Assembly (NCBI RefSeq): GCF_004122035.1 | Contig: NZ_SAXA01000006.1 | Location: forward strand, 124,001-188,000 | From: Ancylomarina salipaludis | GTDB taxonomy: Bacteria; Bacteroidota; Bacteroidia; Bacteroidales; Marinifilaceae | DNA length: 64,000 nucleotides | Direction: 5' to 3' | Part shown: piece by piece, positions 19,113 to 26,646 of the stretch | Numbering within the stretch: position 1 is the stretch's first letter | How the letters are laid out: each line of letters begins with the position of its first letter | Notes under the pieces: generated by a model | Told to the model about the DNA's origin: nothing | What the model saw: the letters and a program-made list of their open reading frames with translations, nothing else | Databases searched by the model: none | Position numbers and translations under genes: made by a program

Positions 19113-19435
19113 GGTAGAATTGGAATCGAATAAAAAAGAATGCTCTATATGAACGATTTAAACCTCTTTAGGAAAGGCCCAAACCAATCAATAGATCTAA
19201 ACGCAAAATTAAGTTTTTATTTACTTCTTTCACCAGAAATTTTGATTGAAAAAAATGATCAGATCATAGATAGCAGTCTTCATTAACTGCCTTTGCGAGT
19301 TTAATGCATGCTGGAAATCTATTAGAAAGCCCTAATTGAAATTAAGATCAATAAAACTATAGTTTATAAATAAAAAACATTTAACTAACTTAACAATTGA
19401 ATATTTCCATTATCAAACAAATACTCATTTCTGCC
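19113..19435. other. Divergent intergenic region
   Basis: About 320 bases between the DUF748 gene and a small outer-membrane protein gene read the other way. AT-rich; no clear promoter consensus, hairpin or ORF stands out. Confidence 0.4.
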
Positions 19436-19870
19436 ATGAACAATCTTTTAAAAATTTCATTGTTTATTCTTCTCCTCACTCTAGTAGCCAATAAAGGTTT
19501 CTCACAAACCAGCCTTGCCTACTACAACTCTTCAGATTCAAAAATAGGTTTAGCCCATCATTTCACTGAAAAGATATGGGGAGAAGCCAGGCTTTCTCTA
19601 ACTTTTGAAGACCTCAATACCGAATTCGTTTTATGCTATGATGCTCTTAAATTAAAGGATTACAATTTCTATGTGGGTCTGGGTGCTCAAATCAGAGACG
19701 AAAGTGGTCTTATTATTCCCATAGGTGTTCAGGTGGCCCCATTCGAAAATTTTAAGAACTTATCGCTTCATGTGGAATTACTGCCTATTTTCACCGATTA
19801 TGACAGCATGTTGCAAAGTTCAATTGGTATCCGTTACACTTTTGGAAAAAGCAAATCCACCAAAGAATAA
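19436..19870 (+). CDS. Small secreted, probable outer-membrane beta-barrel protein
   Basis: I do not recognise a named family. The ATG at 19436 gives a clear Sec signal peptide 'ISLFILLLTLVANKGFSQ' with cleavage likely after GFSQ. The mature ~120 residues consist of alternating polar/aromatic strands ('YNFYVGLGAQIRDES', 'IPIGVQVAPFENFKNLSLHVELLPIFT') and end in 'SSIGIRYTFGKSKS', with an aromatic-containing last strand as in outer-membrane barrels. An in-frame ATG at 19420s or the frame opening at 19397 would extend ahead of the signal peptide and is unlikely. Single gene, followed by several hairpins. Confidence 0.7.
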   Translation: MNNLLKISLFILLLTLVANKGFSQTSLAYYNSSDSKIGLAHHFTEKIWGEARLSLTFEDLNTEFVLCYDALKLKDYNFYVGLGAQIRDESGLIIPIGVQVAPFENFKNLSLHVELLPIFTDYDSMLQSSIGIRYTFGKSKSTKE

Positions 19871-19898
19871 TCTCGAGTACTATATAAAATAACAGAAA

Positions 19899-19922
19899 CC
19901 GTCAGAACATTGATTCTGACGG
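19899..19922 (+). terminator. Hairpin after the small barrel gene
   Basis: CCGTCAGAA (19899-19907), loop CATTGA, TTCTGACGG (19914-19922), followed by a short AT-rich stretch and 28 bases past the stop codon. Confidence 0.75.
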
Positions 19923-19942
19923 CTTATATTATTGCAATTATC

Positions 19943-19986
19943 ATCATGCTCTGACTATAAAAAAGCTATACATGTCAGAGTATGAT
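19943..19986. repeat. Second hairpin in the convergent spacer
   Basis: ATCATGCTCTGAC (19943-19955) pairs with GTCAGAGTATGAT (19974-19986), 13 pairs with one G-U, 18-base loop. It shares the GTCAGA word with the hairpin before it. Confidence 0.6.
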
Positions 19987-20008
19987 TAATTATTAAACAT
20001 CCTTCTTA

Positions 20009-20041
20009 CTGAGAGCCTCACAAAAAAAGTGAGACCCTCAG
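20009..20041 (-). terminator. Third hairpin, 3' of xth
   Basis: CTGAGAGCCTCAC (20009-20021), loop of seven A, GTGAGACCCTCAG (20029-20041), with two internal mismatches. It lies 34 bases past the xth stop on the minus strand. Confidence 0.6.
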
Positions 20042-20074
20042 AAATAATATTGGACGACTACAAATCTGCAAGCT

Positions 20075-20836
20075 TTAATCAATCTCAACCACCACAGGGC
20101 AGTGATCGGAATGCACCACATCAGTCAGAATTGAAGCACCTTTTAGCTTCTCTCGCAGACTTTCGCTCACCATATGATAATCGATGCGCCAACCCAGGTT
20201 TTTGCCACGAGAACCGGCTCTATAGCTCCACCACGAATATTTCTCTGCCGACTGGTCAAAAACCCGAAAGCTGTCGATAAAACCGGAAGCGATAAAACCA
20301 CTCACCCACTCACGCTCTTCGGGAAGGAAACCTGATACACCTTTTTTGTTTTCTGGCTTATTGATATCAATCGGTTTATGACAAATGTTGTAGTCCCCTG
20401 CAATAATCAGGTTGGGAATCTCCTCTTTCAATTTCTGAATATAGTCATGAAAGTAGTTTAACCAGCTCATTTTATAGTCCTGACGAACCGTACCTGTCGT
20501 TCCCGACGGATGGTAAGTCGACATCACTGAAAAGCCATCGAAGTCAGCACGAATGGCACGTCCCTCAACATCGAATTCAGAATTATCAACACCAATATAA
20601 ATGTTATTGGGCTTAATTTTTGTCAAAATCCCCACGCCTGAGTAGCCCTTTTTAACAGCCGAGTGCCAATAACAATGGTAGCCCAGCTCTTCGAAAAGGT
20701 GAGACTCAATCTGTTCGGGTTGCGCTTTTGTTTCCTGAATGCATAAAATATCTGGATCTTCGGCTTTTAACCAACCTACCAAATCTTTACTAATAGCGGC
20801 ACGTATGCCATTTAGGTTATAGGATATAATCTTCAT
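20075..20836 (-). CDS. xth: Exodeoxyribonuclease III
   Basis: AP endonuclease / 3'-5' exonuclease of the EEP (exonuclease-endonuclease-phosphatase) fold for base-excision repair, 253 residues. Seen: 'ISYNLNGIRAAISKDL', 'DILCIQETKAQPEQ' (metal-binding Glu), 'GYSGVGILTK', 'STYHPSGTTG', 'IIAGDYNICHKPIDI' (catalytic Asp/Asn) and the C-terminal 'SDHCPVVVEID' with the catalytic Asp-His. This is the ExoA-like short form. Single gene on the minus strand with ~270 bases upstream before the divergent methyltransferase gene. Confidence 0.95.
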   Translation of the reverse strand: MKIISYNLNGIRAAISKDLVGWLKAEDPDILCIQETKAQPEQIESHLFEELGYHCYWHSAVKKGYSGVGILTKIKPNNIYIGVDNSEFDVEGRAIRADFDGFSVMSTYHPSGTTGTVRQDYKMSWLNYFHDYIQKLKEEIPNLIIAGDYNICHKPIDINKPENKKGVSGFLPEEREWVSGFIASGFIDSFRVFDQSAEKYSWWSYRAGSRGKNLGWRIDYHMVSESLREKLKGASILTDVVHSDHCPVVVEID

Positions 20837-21109
20837 AATCGAATGATAATTTTATCAGGGAAAGCCCATTTTGAGCCTCAAACTGAATTTACAAAACCTA
20901 AAAGTAAGAAAAATAGATCGAGTTAGAAATACAAATAAGGATTAGAAATTAGGACTTAGATTACAAAGCAGGTTTCGGTTATCAGTTGTCAGTTATCGAT
21001 GAGCATAGTTGTAGTATTTTACCAGAAAACCACCATTTCACTCTTTTACTCATTCGCGAATTAGCTCATTCATTAATACACAATCAGCAATCTTTACTTT
21101 CTTTGTATT

Positions 21110-21901
21110 ATGAAGTCAAATCAATACCAAATGATACTTGATGCCATAGAAAAGACAGGCATCTCCAAAATTGATATCACAAGAAAGCAGACCTCTGCAT
21201 ACGATGAATTTCATGTGCGCGGAAGAGCTGTCAGTGAAGAGTTATTTTCAAAAATTGAACTAAAGCCCAATTCTCAGGTTCTCGATTTGGGTTGTGGTTT
21301 AGGCGGAAGCTGTCGCATGTTGGCTGAGAAATATGGCTGCAAAGTGAATGGTGTTGATTATTCAGAGCAGCATATCAAAACGGCCAGGTCACTTTCAAAA
21401 CTCGTTGGTCTTGAAGATAAAACCGAGTTTGTCCAAGCCGATGCTACTCAACTCCACTACCCTTCAGATCATTTTGATTTGGTCATCACACAACATGTAC
21501 AAATGTGCATTGAGGATAAAACCAAACTCTATTCCGAAGTCAAACGGGTACTCAAAAAAGGAGGTCGTTTTATCTACTATGATGTGCTTAAAAAAAGTGA
21601 AAATAAGCTGACTTTCCCACTTCCCTGGGTGGATGATGAAGCAGATAGTTTCCTTATTTCATCTCACGAATTGAAAAATGAACTTTCTTCACTTGGCTTC
21701 AAAAAAATGAACTCAGAAGATCAAAGTCAAAAAGGCTTGGATTTCCTTAGCTCTTTCATTGCAAAAGCTAAAGACAAACCCATGATCCTCACGGGTCAGA
21801 AAATACTCATGGGCGATAATGCTCTGAAGAAAATCACAAATCTTTACCAAGCTTTGAAAGATGGAATAATTCGTTTGGAAAGTGGCACTTACAAATTATG
21901 A
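21110..21901 (+). CDS. Class I SAM-dependent methyltransferase
   Basis: 263-residue methyltransferase. Motif I is 'VLDLGCGLGGSCRMLAEKYG' (residues ~61-80), then 'NGVDYSEQHIKTA', 'FVQADATQLHYPSDHFDLVITQHVQMCIED' (motif II/post-I region) and 'VLKKGGRFIYYDVLK' (motif III). The N-terminal 'AYDEFHVRGRAVSEEL' resembles the lead-in of glycine/sarcosine-type and UbiE-like methyltransferases that act on small molecules. The substrate cannot be inferred. The upstream region (20938-21105) contains degenerate repeated words (see rejected list). It is a stand-alone gene and ends before a terminator shared with polA. Confidence 0.85.
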   Translation: MKSNQYQMILDAIEKTGISKIDITRKQTSAYDEFHVRGRAVSEELFSKIELKPNSQVLDLGCGLGGSCRMLAEKYGCKVNGVDYSEQHIKTARSLSKLVGLEDKTEFVQADATQLHYPSDHFDLVITQHVQMCIEDKTKLYSEVKRVLKKGGRFIYYDVLKKSENKLTFPLPWVDDEADSFLISSHELKNELSSLGFKKMNSEDQSQKGLDFLSSFIAKAKDKPMILTGQKILMGDNALKKITNLYQALKDGIIRLESGTYKL

Positions 21902-21967
21902 TGAGATAATGTGCTAATTTGAGGATGTAATCATAAATATATCTACTTGACTTTGAGATTTTAAATA

Positions 21968-22005
21968 AAAAAAGTGGTGTCTGCATCAAGCAAATACCAC
22001 TTTTA
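21968..22005. terminator. Bidirectional terminator, methyltransferase / polA
   Basis: AAAAGTGGT (21970-21978) pairs with ACCACTTTT (21996-22004), with A-tract and T-tract on the outer sides; it lies between convergent genes. Confidence 0.85.
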
Positions 22006-22026
22006 TATTTTCTTTATTCAATCGGA

Positions 22027-24822
22027 TCAGTGAGCCTCAAGCCAGTTTTCACCTACTCCCATCTCTACTGTTAGTGGCACGCTCAGTTTCACTGCATTTT
22101 CCATCTCTTCGCGAAGAATACGTTTCATCTGATCAAGCTCTGATTTTAAACAATCGAAATTCAATTCATCATGCACCTGAATCAGCATTTTAGACTGCAT
22201 GCCTTCAGCTTTCATTCGCTTACTGATACCAATCATAGCCAACTTGATTACATCGGCTGCAGAACCTTGTACAGGCGCATTAATCGCATTTCGCTCAGCA
22301 ATCGATTTCATCATCCCATTGCTGGAATTTATATCTTTCAAGTAACGACGACGGCCTTTTATAGTGACCACATATTCATTCTCTCGGGCATCATGAATTG
22401 CTTTATCCATAAAAGCTTTAACACCAGGGTAAGATTCAAAATAACCATCGATTAAAGCCTTCCCTTCCTTACGCGATATTTTCAAATTCTCGGCTAAACC
22501 AAAAGCCGAAATACCATAAATAATTCCAAAATTCGCCGACTTGGCATGCGAACGCATATCGCTGGTTACCTCCTCAATGGGAACTTTGTATATTTTTGCT
22601 GCTGTTGCCTGATGAAAATCCTCTGCCAGATTAAAAGCATCAATCATCGCCTGATCCTGACTCATATGGGCCATCAAACGCAACTCAACCTGAGAATAGT
22701 CTGCCGACAGAAAAACATGATTCTCATCTGAAGGAATAAAGGCTTTGCGCACATATCGACCTTGTGGTGTCCGAATCGGGATGTTTTGTATGTTCGGATT
22801 GGTAGAACTTAAACGACCCGTAGCTGCCTCAGCCTGATTGAATGAGGTGTGAATTCGCCCGGATTTTTTATTGATATAAGTCGGCAAAGCTTCTACATAA
22901 GTAGAAATTAACTTTTTCAGACCTCTGAAAGTAAGAATCTTCTCTATAATAGGGTGCTTGTCTTTCAGTTTGCTCAACACCTGTTCCGAAGTTGAATATT
23001 GTCCCGACTTGGTTTTCTTAGCCTGAGGATCAAGAGCCATATGTTCAAATAAAACCTCTCCCAACTGCTTAGGCGATGCCACATTAAATTCCTGACCTGC
23101 CATTTCGATAATTTCCTTCTCTATCCCTTCTACTTCAGCATTCAATTCTAATGCGTAAGACTTAAGCATCGGCACATCAATCTTCACACCTGTAAATTCC
23201 ATCTCAGCCAGAACTAAAACCAAAGGCATCTCCATATTGTAGAATAGATCCAACAGATTGTTATCGGTCAATTCATTCTCCAAAACTTCAACCAACTCAA
23301 GATTTACGAGTGTCTCCTCACAATACTTATCGTGTTTAATGGGTTCCGGTTCCAACATCAGACTTAACTGCGCCTTCTTTTTCGTATCCGCTTTCTCCTC
23401 CTCTATTAATTTGTAATGAATAATGCTATCGGCAATATTTTCCAAATCATGTTTCAATTCGGGTTGAATCAAATAATGGGCAATCATGGTATCGAAAATG
23501 GCTCCTTTTAATTCAACCCCACACCAACGCAATGCCAAAATATCACGTTTAATGTCATGAGCTATTTTCAAAATTTTTTCATCTTCAAAAATAAATCGGA
23601 ATTCCTGAGCCACTTTTTTTGCTTCAGATGGATCTTGAGGAAATGGAACAAAAAATGAACGGTCATTTCTGAACGCAAAAGCCAAACCTATAATTTCGGA
23701 CTGATTGGGATCCGAATCGCTCAAAATTGTTCTAAATGAGAAGGATTTTTGCACACATAAATCGGCTCTCAAATCAGCTCTAACTTCCGCATTATCAAGA
23801 ACAAAGAATTGTGATTTCAAATCTTTAAGCTCTCTGAGAATAACATTTTTCTCTTCTATCGGACTCTTACCCACAGATTTGGCACTGTTGGAAGCTCCAT
23901 TATCAGTATTATCTATCGATTTACTATTTGCATTAGATAAAACCTTTTCTCTCAAACTGAAGAATTCCAAATCAAGAAAAACACGTCCCAAGGTGTCTTC
24001 ATCGATATCTATCAATTTAAATTTATCTTCAACATAGTCTATAGGAGCATCCAAGGCAATTTTTGCTAATTCTCTCGAAAAACGAACTTGCTCTTCTGAA
24101 TTCACAATATTTTCTTTTTGCTTGCCTTTTAACTTATCGGTGTTTTCGTAAATTCCATCAATAGATTTATAAGCGGCCAAAAGTTTCTGAGCCGTTTTCG
24201 GTCCAATCCCTGGACAGCCGGGAATGTTATCGGCAGAGTCACCCATCAATCCCAAATAATCAATAATCTGTTCAGGGCTTTCAAGTCCGAAATTATTTAA
24301 AATCTCAGGAATCCCCAGAACCTCTGTTTCATTTCCGGATCGCCCCGGTTTATACATGTAGATGTTTTCACTCACCAGTTGGGCATAATCCTTATCAGGG
24401 GTCATCATATAAACCGTGTAACCTTTCTTCTCTGCTTTCTTGGCTAAAGTTCCGATTACATCATCCGCCTCGTAACCTTCAACCTCAATTTCTGGAATAT
24501 TAAAGCCCTTAATGATACGCTTGATATAGGGAATAGAATTTCTTAAATCATCAGGCATGGGTGGTCTGTGAGCCTTGTACTCCTCAAACATATCATGACG
24601 AAAGGTTTTACCCGGAGGATCGAAAACAACCGCTATATGCGATGGTTTTTCTTTTTCAAGTACATTCAGGAGTGTATTGGTGAACCCCAACATGGCTGAA
24701 GAATTAATACCTGTAGAGGTATATCTTGGGTTCTTGATAAAAGCGTAATACGATCGGTAGATCAATGCAAAAGCATCGAGTAAAAAAAGCTTCTTGTAAG
24801 GATTACTATCTAATGAATACAT
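22027..24822 (-). CDS. polA: DNA polymerase I with degenerate proofreading domain
   Basis: 931-residue Pol I. The 5' nuclease domain (~1-290) is intact: 'LFLLDAFALIYRSYYAF', 'VEGYEADDVIGTLAKKA' and 'GDSADNIPGCPGIGPKTAQKLL'. The polymerase domain is intact: motif A 'LSADYSQVELRLMAHMS', motif B 'RSHAKSANFGIIYGIS', motif C 'IQVHDELNFD'. The middle 3'-5' exonuclease domain (~340-515) keeps its fold but not its chemistry: Exo I reads 'FSFRTIL' instead of DTE, Exo II 'AHDIKRDIL', Exo III 'YCEETLVNL' instead of YxxED-x-D. It probably lacks proofreading. The roles are Okazaki-fragment processing and repair. A candidate -7 element is at 24864-24871. Confidence 0.95.
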   Translation of the reverse strand: MYSLDSNPYKKLFLLDAFALIYRSYYAFIKNPRYTSTGINSSAMLGFTNTLLNVLEKEKPSHIAVVFDPPGKTFRHDMFEEYKAHRPPMPDDLRNSIPYIKRIIKGFNIPEIEVEGYEADDVIGTLAKKAEKKGYTVYMMTPDKDYAQLVSENIYMYKPGRSGNETEVLGIPEILNNFGLESPEQIIDYLGLMGDSADNIPGCPGIGPKTAQKLLAAYKSIDGIYENTDKLKGKQKENIVNSEEQVRFSRELAKIALDAPIDYVEDKFKLIDIDEDTLGRVFLDLEFFSLREKVLSNANSKSIDNTDNGASNSAKSVGKSPIEEKNVILRELKDLKSQFFVLDNAEVRADLRADLCVQKSFSFRTILSDSDPNQSEIIGLAFAFRNDRSFFVPFPQDPSEAKKVAQEFRFIFEDEKILKIAHDIKRDILALRWCGVELKGAIFDTMIAHYLIQPELKHDLENIADSIIHYKLIEEEKADTKKKAQLSLMLEPEPIKHDKYCEETLVNLELVEVLENELTDNNLLDLFYNMEMPLVLVLAEMEFTGVKIDVPMLKSYALELNAEVEGIEKEIIEMAGQEFNVASPKQLGEVLFEHMALDPQAKKTKSGQYSTSEQVLSKLKDKHPIIEKILTFRGLKKLISTYVEALPTYINKKSGRIHTSFNQAEAATGRLSSTNPNIQNIPIRTPQGRYVRKAFIPSDENHVFLSADYSQVELRLMAHMSQDQAMIDAFNLAEDFHQATAAKIYKVPIEEVTSDMRSHAKSANFGIIYGISAFGLAENLKISRKEGKALIDGYFESYPGVKAFMDKAIHDARENEYVVTIKGRRRYLKDINSSNGMMKSIAERNAINAPVQGSAADVIKLAMIGISKRMKAEGMQSKMLIQVHDELNFDCLKSELDQMKRILREEMENAVKLSVPLTVEMGVGENWLEAH

Positions 24823-24863
24823 ATATTCGACGTGTTTTAATGATTCGTTTCAATTATTACGAA

Positions 24864-24871
24864 CAAAAGTA
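24864..24871 (-). promoter_or_regulatory. Candidate -7 element for polA
   Basis: TACTTTTG on the minus strand (TAnnTTTG), about 42 bases before the polA ATG. Confidence 0.4.
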
Positions 24872-24901
24872 AGAGAAATATTTTGAGGCTTTCTTTTGAG
24901 T

Positions 24902-25480
24902 TCAATTATTATTGGTACGACTCAACCAATCCTCAATTTCCTTTAAAATGAAATCCTGGTTTAAATTTTTCCTGTAGAATTGGCTTGCAAACAGAACCAG
25001 CTTTTTAGAGCATGATAATTCAAGATCTGCCGCACAAAAATTACCAAACCGGAAAGCATCGAGAGCTAAAGCATCCTTTAAAACTTTTAATGAAAGAATA
25101 GCTTCTTCCCGATTTTCAATTTGATATTTTTCTAAATGACTCTCAAGTTCATCACTCCTTATCGCCTGACACTGCATCAGAAACCGACAGAGTTCATTAT
25201 TAAAACGACTTTTGCCTAAGAAATTGTGCTCACTTAACTTTTGATACGATTTAAACCCATGATTCACATCCATCGTCTTCTCTTTTCCAATATCACTAAA
25301 AAGAGCTGAAAATTTAAGAACTTGACGCTTCTCGATACTAATCTCCACAAAATCACAAATTTTGTCAACCAACTTAAAAACCCGGTAAGCATGTTTAATC
25401 CCATAGGGTTCAAGTGGGAAAAGTGCCAATAAAGGATTCACGGGCTTTATCTGATCGAAATTGAAAGAACTTGAAATCAT
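24902..25480 (-). CDS. Degenerate HD-domain-like protein
   Basis: 192 residues, not assigned to a named family. The layout resembles small HD hydrolases: 'GIKHAYRVFKLVDKIC' (first His), 'LKFSALFSDIGKEKTM', where the paired His-Asp is Ser-Asp, 'VNHGFKSYQKL' (a later His) and 'LKDALALDAFRFG', resembling the 'KDAD-LDxxR' end of the HD fold. Losing the His of the HD pair suggests weak or absent phosphohydrolase activity, or a binding-only role. No signal peptide. It lies between polA and queD but is cut off from queD by a terminator, so it has its own promoter or is transcribed separately. Confidence 0.65.
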   Translation of the reverse strand: MISSSFNFDQIKPVNPLLALFPLEPYGIKHAYRVFKLVDKICDFVEISIEKRQVLKFSALFSDIGKEKTMDVNHGFKSYQKLSEHNFLGKSRFNNELCRFLMQCQAIRSDELESHLEKYQIENREEAILSLKVLKDALALDAFRFGNFCAADLELSCSKKLVLFASQFYRKNLNQDFILKEIEDWLSRTNNN

Positions 25481-25506
25481 CGTAATTTTATTAAAACCAG
25501 GGGTAC

Positions 25507-25533
25507 AAAAAAGTCCGGAACAAAACCGGACTT
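25507..25533 (-). terminator. Terminator after queD
   Basis: AAGTCCGG / CCGGACTT (25511-25518 with 25526-25533), followed on the minus strand by a T-run. Confidence 0.88.
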
Positions 25534-25556
25534 GAATTTATATATTTTATTTCGAA

Positions 25557-26003
25557 TTAGTTATCCTCTGCAAACCATTCAGCAAAAGAAGTGGCTGTCT
25601 CGTGAAGTTTAAGGGAATGCAATTTCACTTCGGCAGGTAAACGCTTGATGATTCTTTCAGCAAAGTCAGCAATCATATTCTCACAGGTTGGCTGATAATC
25701 AAAAACAAAAAAACGTTCAAACATCTGAGGAATATTCAATTGTTCCAACATGGGTGTTCTGTCACTCAAAACAACTGCATGATCCAATTTATCAACAATT
25801 TCCTGATTCACAATTCTTTTCAAATCACCAAAATCCATCACCATCCCTAACTTCGGGTTAGCTTGATCGGTAATAGGTTCACCAATAACGGTGACATAAA
25901 GAATATAGGAATGTCCATGAATATTCTTGCACAAACCATCGTAGTTCCAAAGGGCATGTGCCATTTCGAATCGAAACTCTTTGGTTAATCTTACTTTTGC
26001 CAT
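25557..26003 (-). CDS. queD: 6-carboxytetrahydropterin synthase (QueD/PTPS)
   Basis: PTPS-family enzyme converting dihydroneopterin triphosphate to 6-carboxy-tetrahydropterin, the second step of preQ0/queuosine synthesis. The zinc ligands are visible as an N-terminal His ('FEMAHAL') and the pair in 'CKNIHGHSYILYV', with the catalytic Cys in the C-x3-HGH motif. The distal Asp/His ('LDHAVVLSD') and the substrate Glu ('LKLHETATSFAEWF') are present. 148 residues, slightly longer than E. coli QueD. It follows the ArsR-type regulator by 36 bases, so it is probably in the same transcript. No other queuosine gene is in this window. Confidence 0.93.
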   Translation of the reverse strand: MAKVRLTKEFRFEMAHALWNYDGLCKNIHGHSYILYVTVIGEPITDQANPKLGMVMDFGDLKRIVNQEIVDKLDHAVVLSDRTPMLEQLNIPQMFERFFVFDYQPTCENMIADFAERIIKRLPAEVKLHSLKLHETATSFAEWFAEDN

Positions 26004-26039
26004 GAAAACGATACTTTCAAATTAGAGAAAAATGAATAT

Positions 26040-26339
26040 TTATCCCATTGTGCATTTGCTCACACAATCAACAATATTACTTAAACTACAATGCTTCAAA
26101 AAGTAATACGTGTTTTTACCTTCACGTTTCGATTGCAAAACACCCTTATCTTTTAGAATACCCAAATGGTGCGAAGTTGTTGATTGTTCAATATTCAACA
26201 ACTCATGTATTTCAGTAACTGTCAATTTCTTACCATCATCAAGATGACCCAAAATTGCAATACGCATGGGATGCGCAATTGCTTTTAGCATATTGGCAGC
26301 TTGTTCTAATTTCTCCGGTTCTAATTCGTTAATTTTCAT
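26040..26339 (-). CDS. ArsR-family winged-helix regulator
   Basis: 99-residue HTH protein. 'AANMLKAIAHPMRIAILGHLDD' is the ArsR N-terminal helix pair, 'LTVTEIHELLNIEQSTTSHHLGILKDKGVLQSKREGKNTYYFL' region is the recognition helix plus wing (residues ~38-85). A Cys is present at 'KHCSLSNIVDCVSKC', three cysteines in the last 15 residues, so thiol- or metal-sensing at the C-terminus is possible but not established. It is first in a unit with queD. An AT-rich inverted repeat overlaps its candidate promoter, which suggests autoregulation. Confidence 0.88.
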   Translation of the reverse strand: MKINELEPEKLEQAANMLKAIAHPMRIAILGHLDDGKKLTVTEIHELLNIEQSTTSHHLGILKDKGVLQSKREGKNTYYFLKHCSLSNIVDCVSKCTMG

Positions 26340-26372
26340 ACACTATACTTAAACTCGCATTTAATAATTATG

Positions 26373-26390
26373 CAAATATATAAATATATT
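26373..26390 (-). promoter_or_regulatory. Candidate arsR promoter with overlapping operator
   Basis: TATATTTG on the minus strand (26373-26380) fits TAnnTTTG 34 bases before the arsR ATG. It overlaps an inverted repeat AATATAT-AA-ATATATT (26375-26390) of the kind an ArsR dimer could bind. The sequence is very AT-rich, so chance is a real alternative. Confidence 0.3.
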
Positions 26391-26632
26391 CTATTAAGAA
26401 AGAAATCTCTCATATCGAAATAGTTAAATTTGTTAATTTGATACTAATTTATGAGTATTCTGAATAGAATATAGCCCCAAATATGCTGAATAATATCTTT
26501 TTACACAATTAACCTTCCCCTTTTCTAAATTCATAAGGATGCATTTATTCAATCATAAGACCCAATAATTTGATAAAGACCATAGGGTCTGAAAATTTAT
26601 ATTTTTTTTAGCTGTTGATGTCTCGAAATTTT

Positions 26633-26640
26633 TACCTTTG
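26633..26640 (+). promoter_or_regulatory. Candidate -7 element, isoprenyl synthase
   Basis: TACCTTTG, six bases before the ATG at 26647. With the usual -7 spacing, transcription would begin at or next to the start codon, implying a leaderless mRNA. Confidence 0.35.
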
Positions 26641-26646
26641 GTTTCT

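Larger units (their letters stand above)
26340..26646. other. Divergent control region, arsR-queD / isoprenyl synthase
   Basis: Gene-free stretch of about 307 bases. It holds the candidate arsR promoter/operator (26373-26390), a TATTCT-N4-AGAATA inverted repeat (26456-26471) and a -7 element directly in front of the isoprenyl synthase ATG. Confidence 0.5.

Noticed and set aside
20938-21105. Degenerate words such as TTAGAAATTAGGACTTAG, TTATCAGTTGTCAGTTATC and CTCATTCGCGAATTAGCTCATTC upstream of the methyltransferase gene, and a similar stretch at 27634-27665
   Set aside because: They look like decayed low-complexity repeats common between genes in this phylum, but copies are too imperfect to define a unit or boundaries here.
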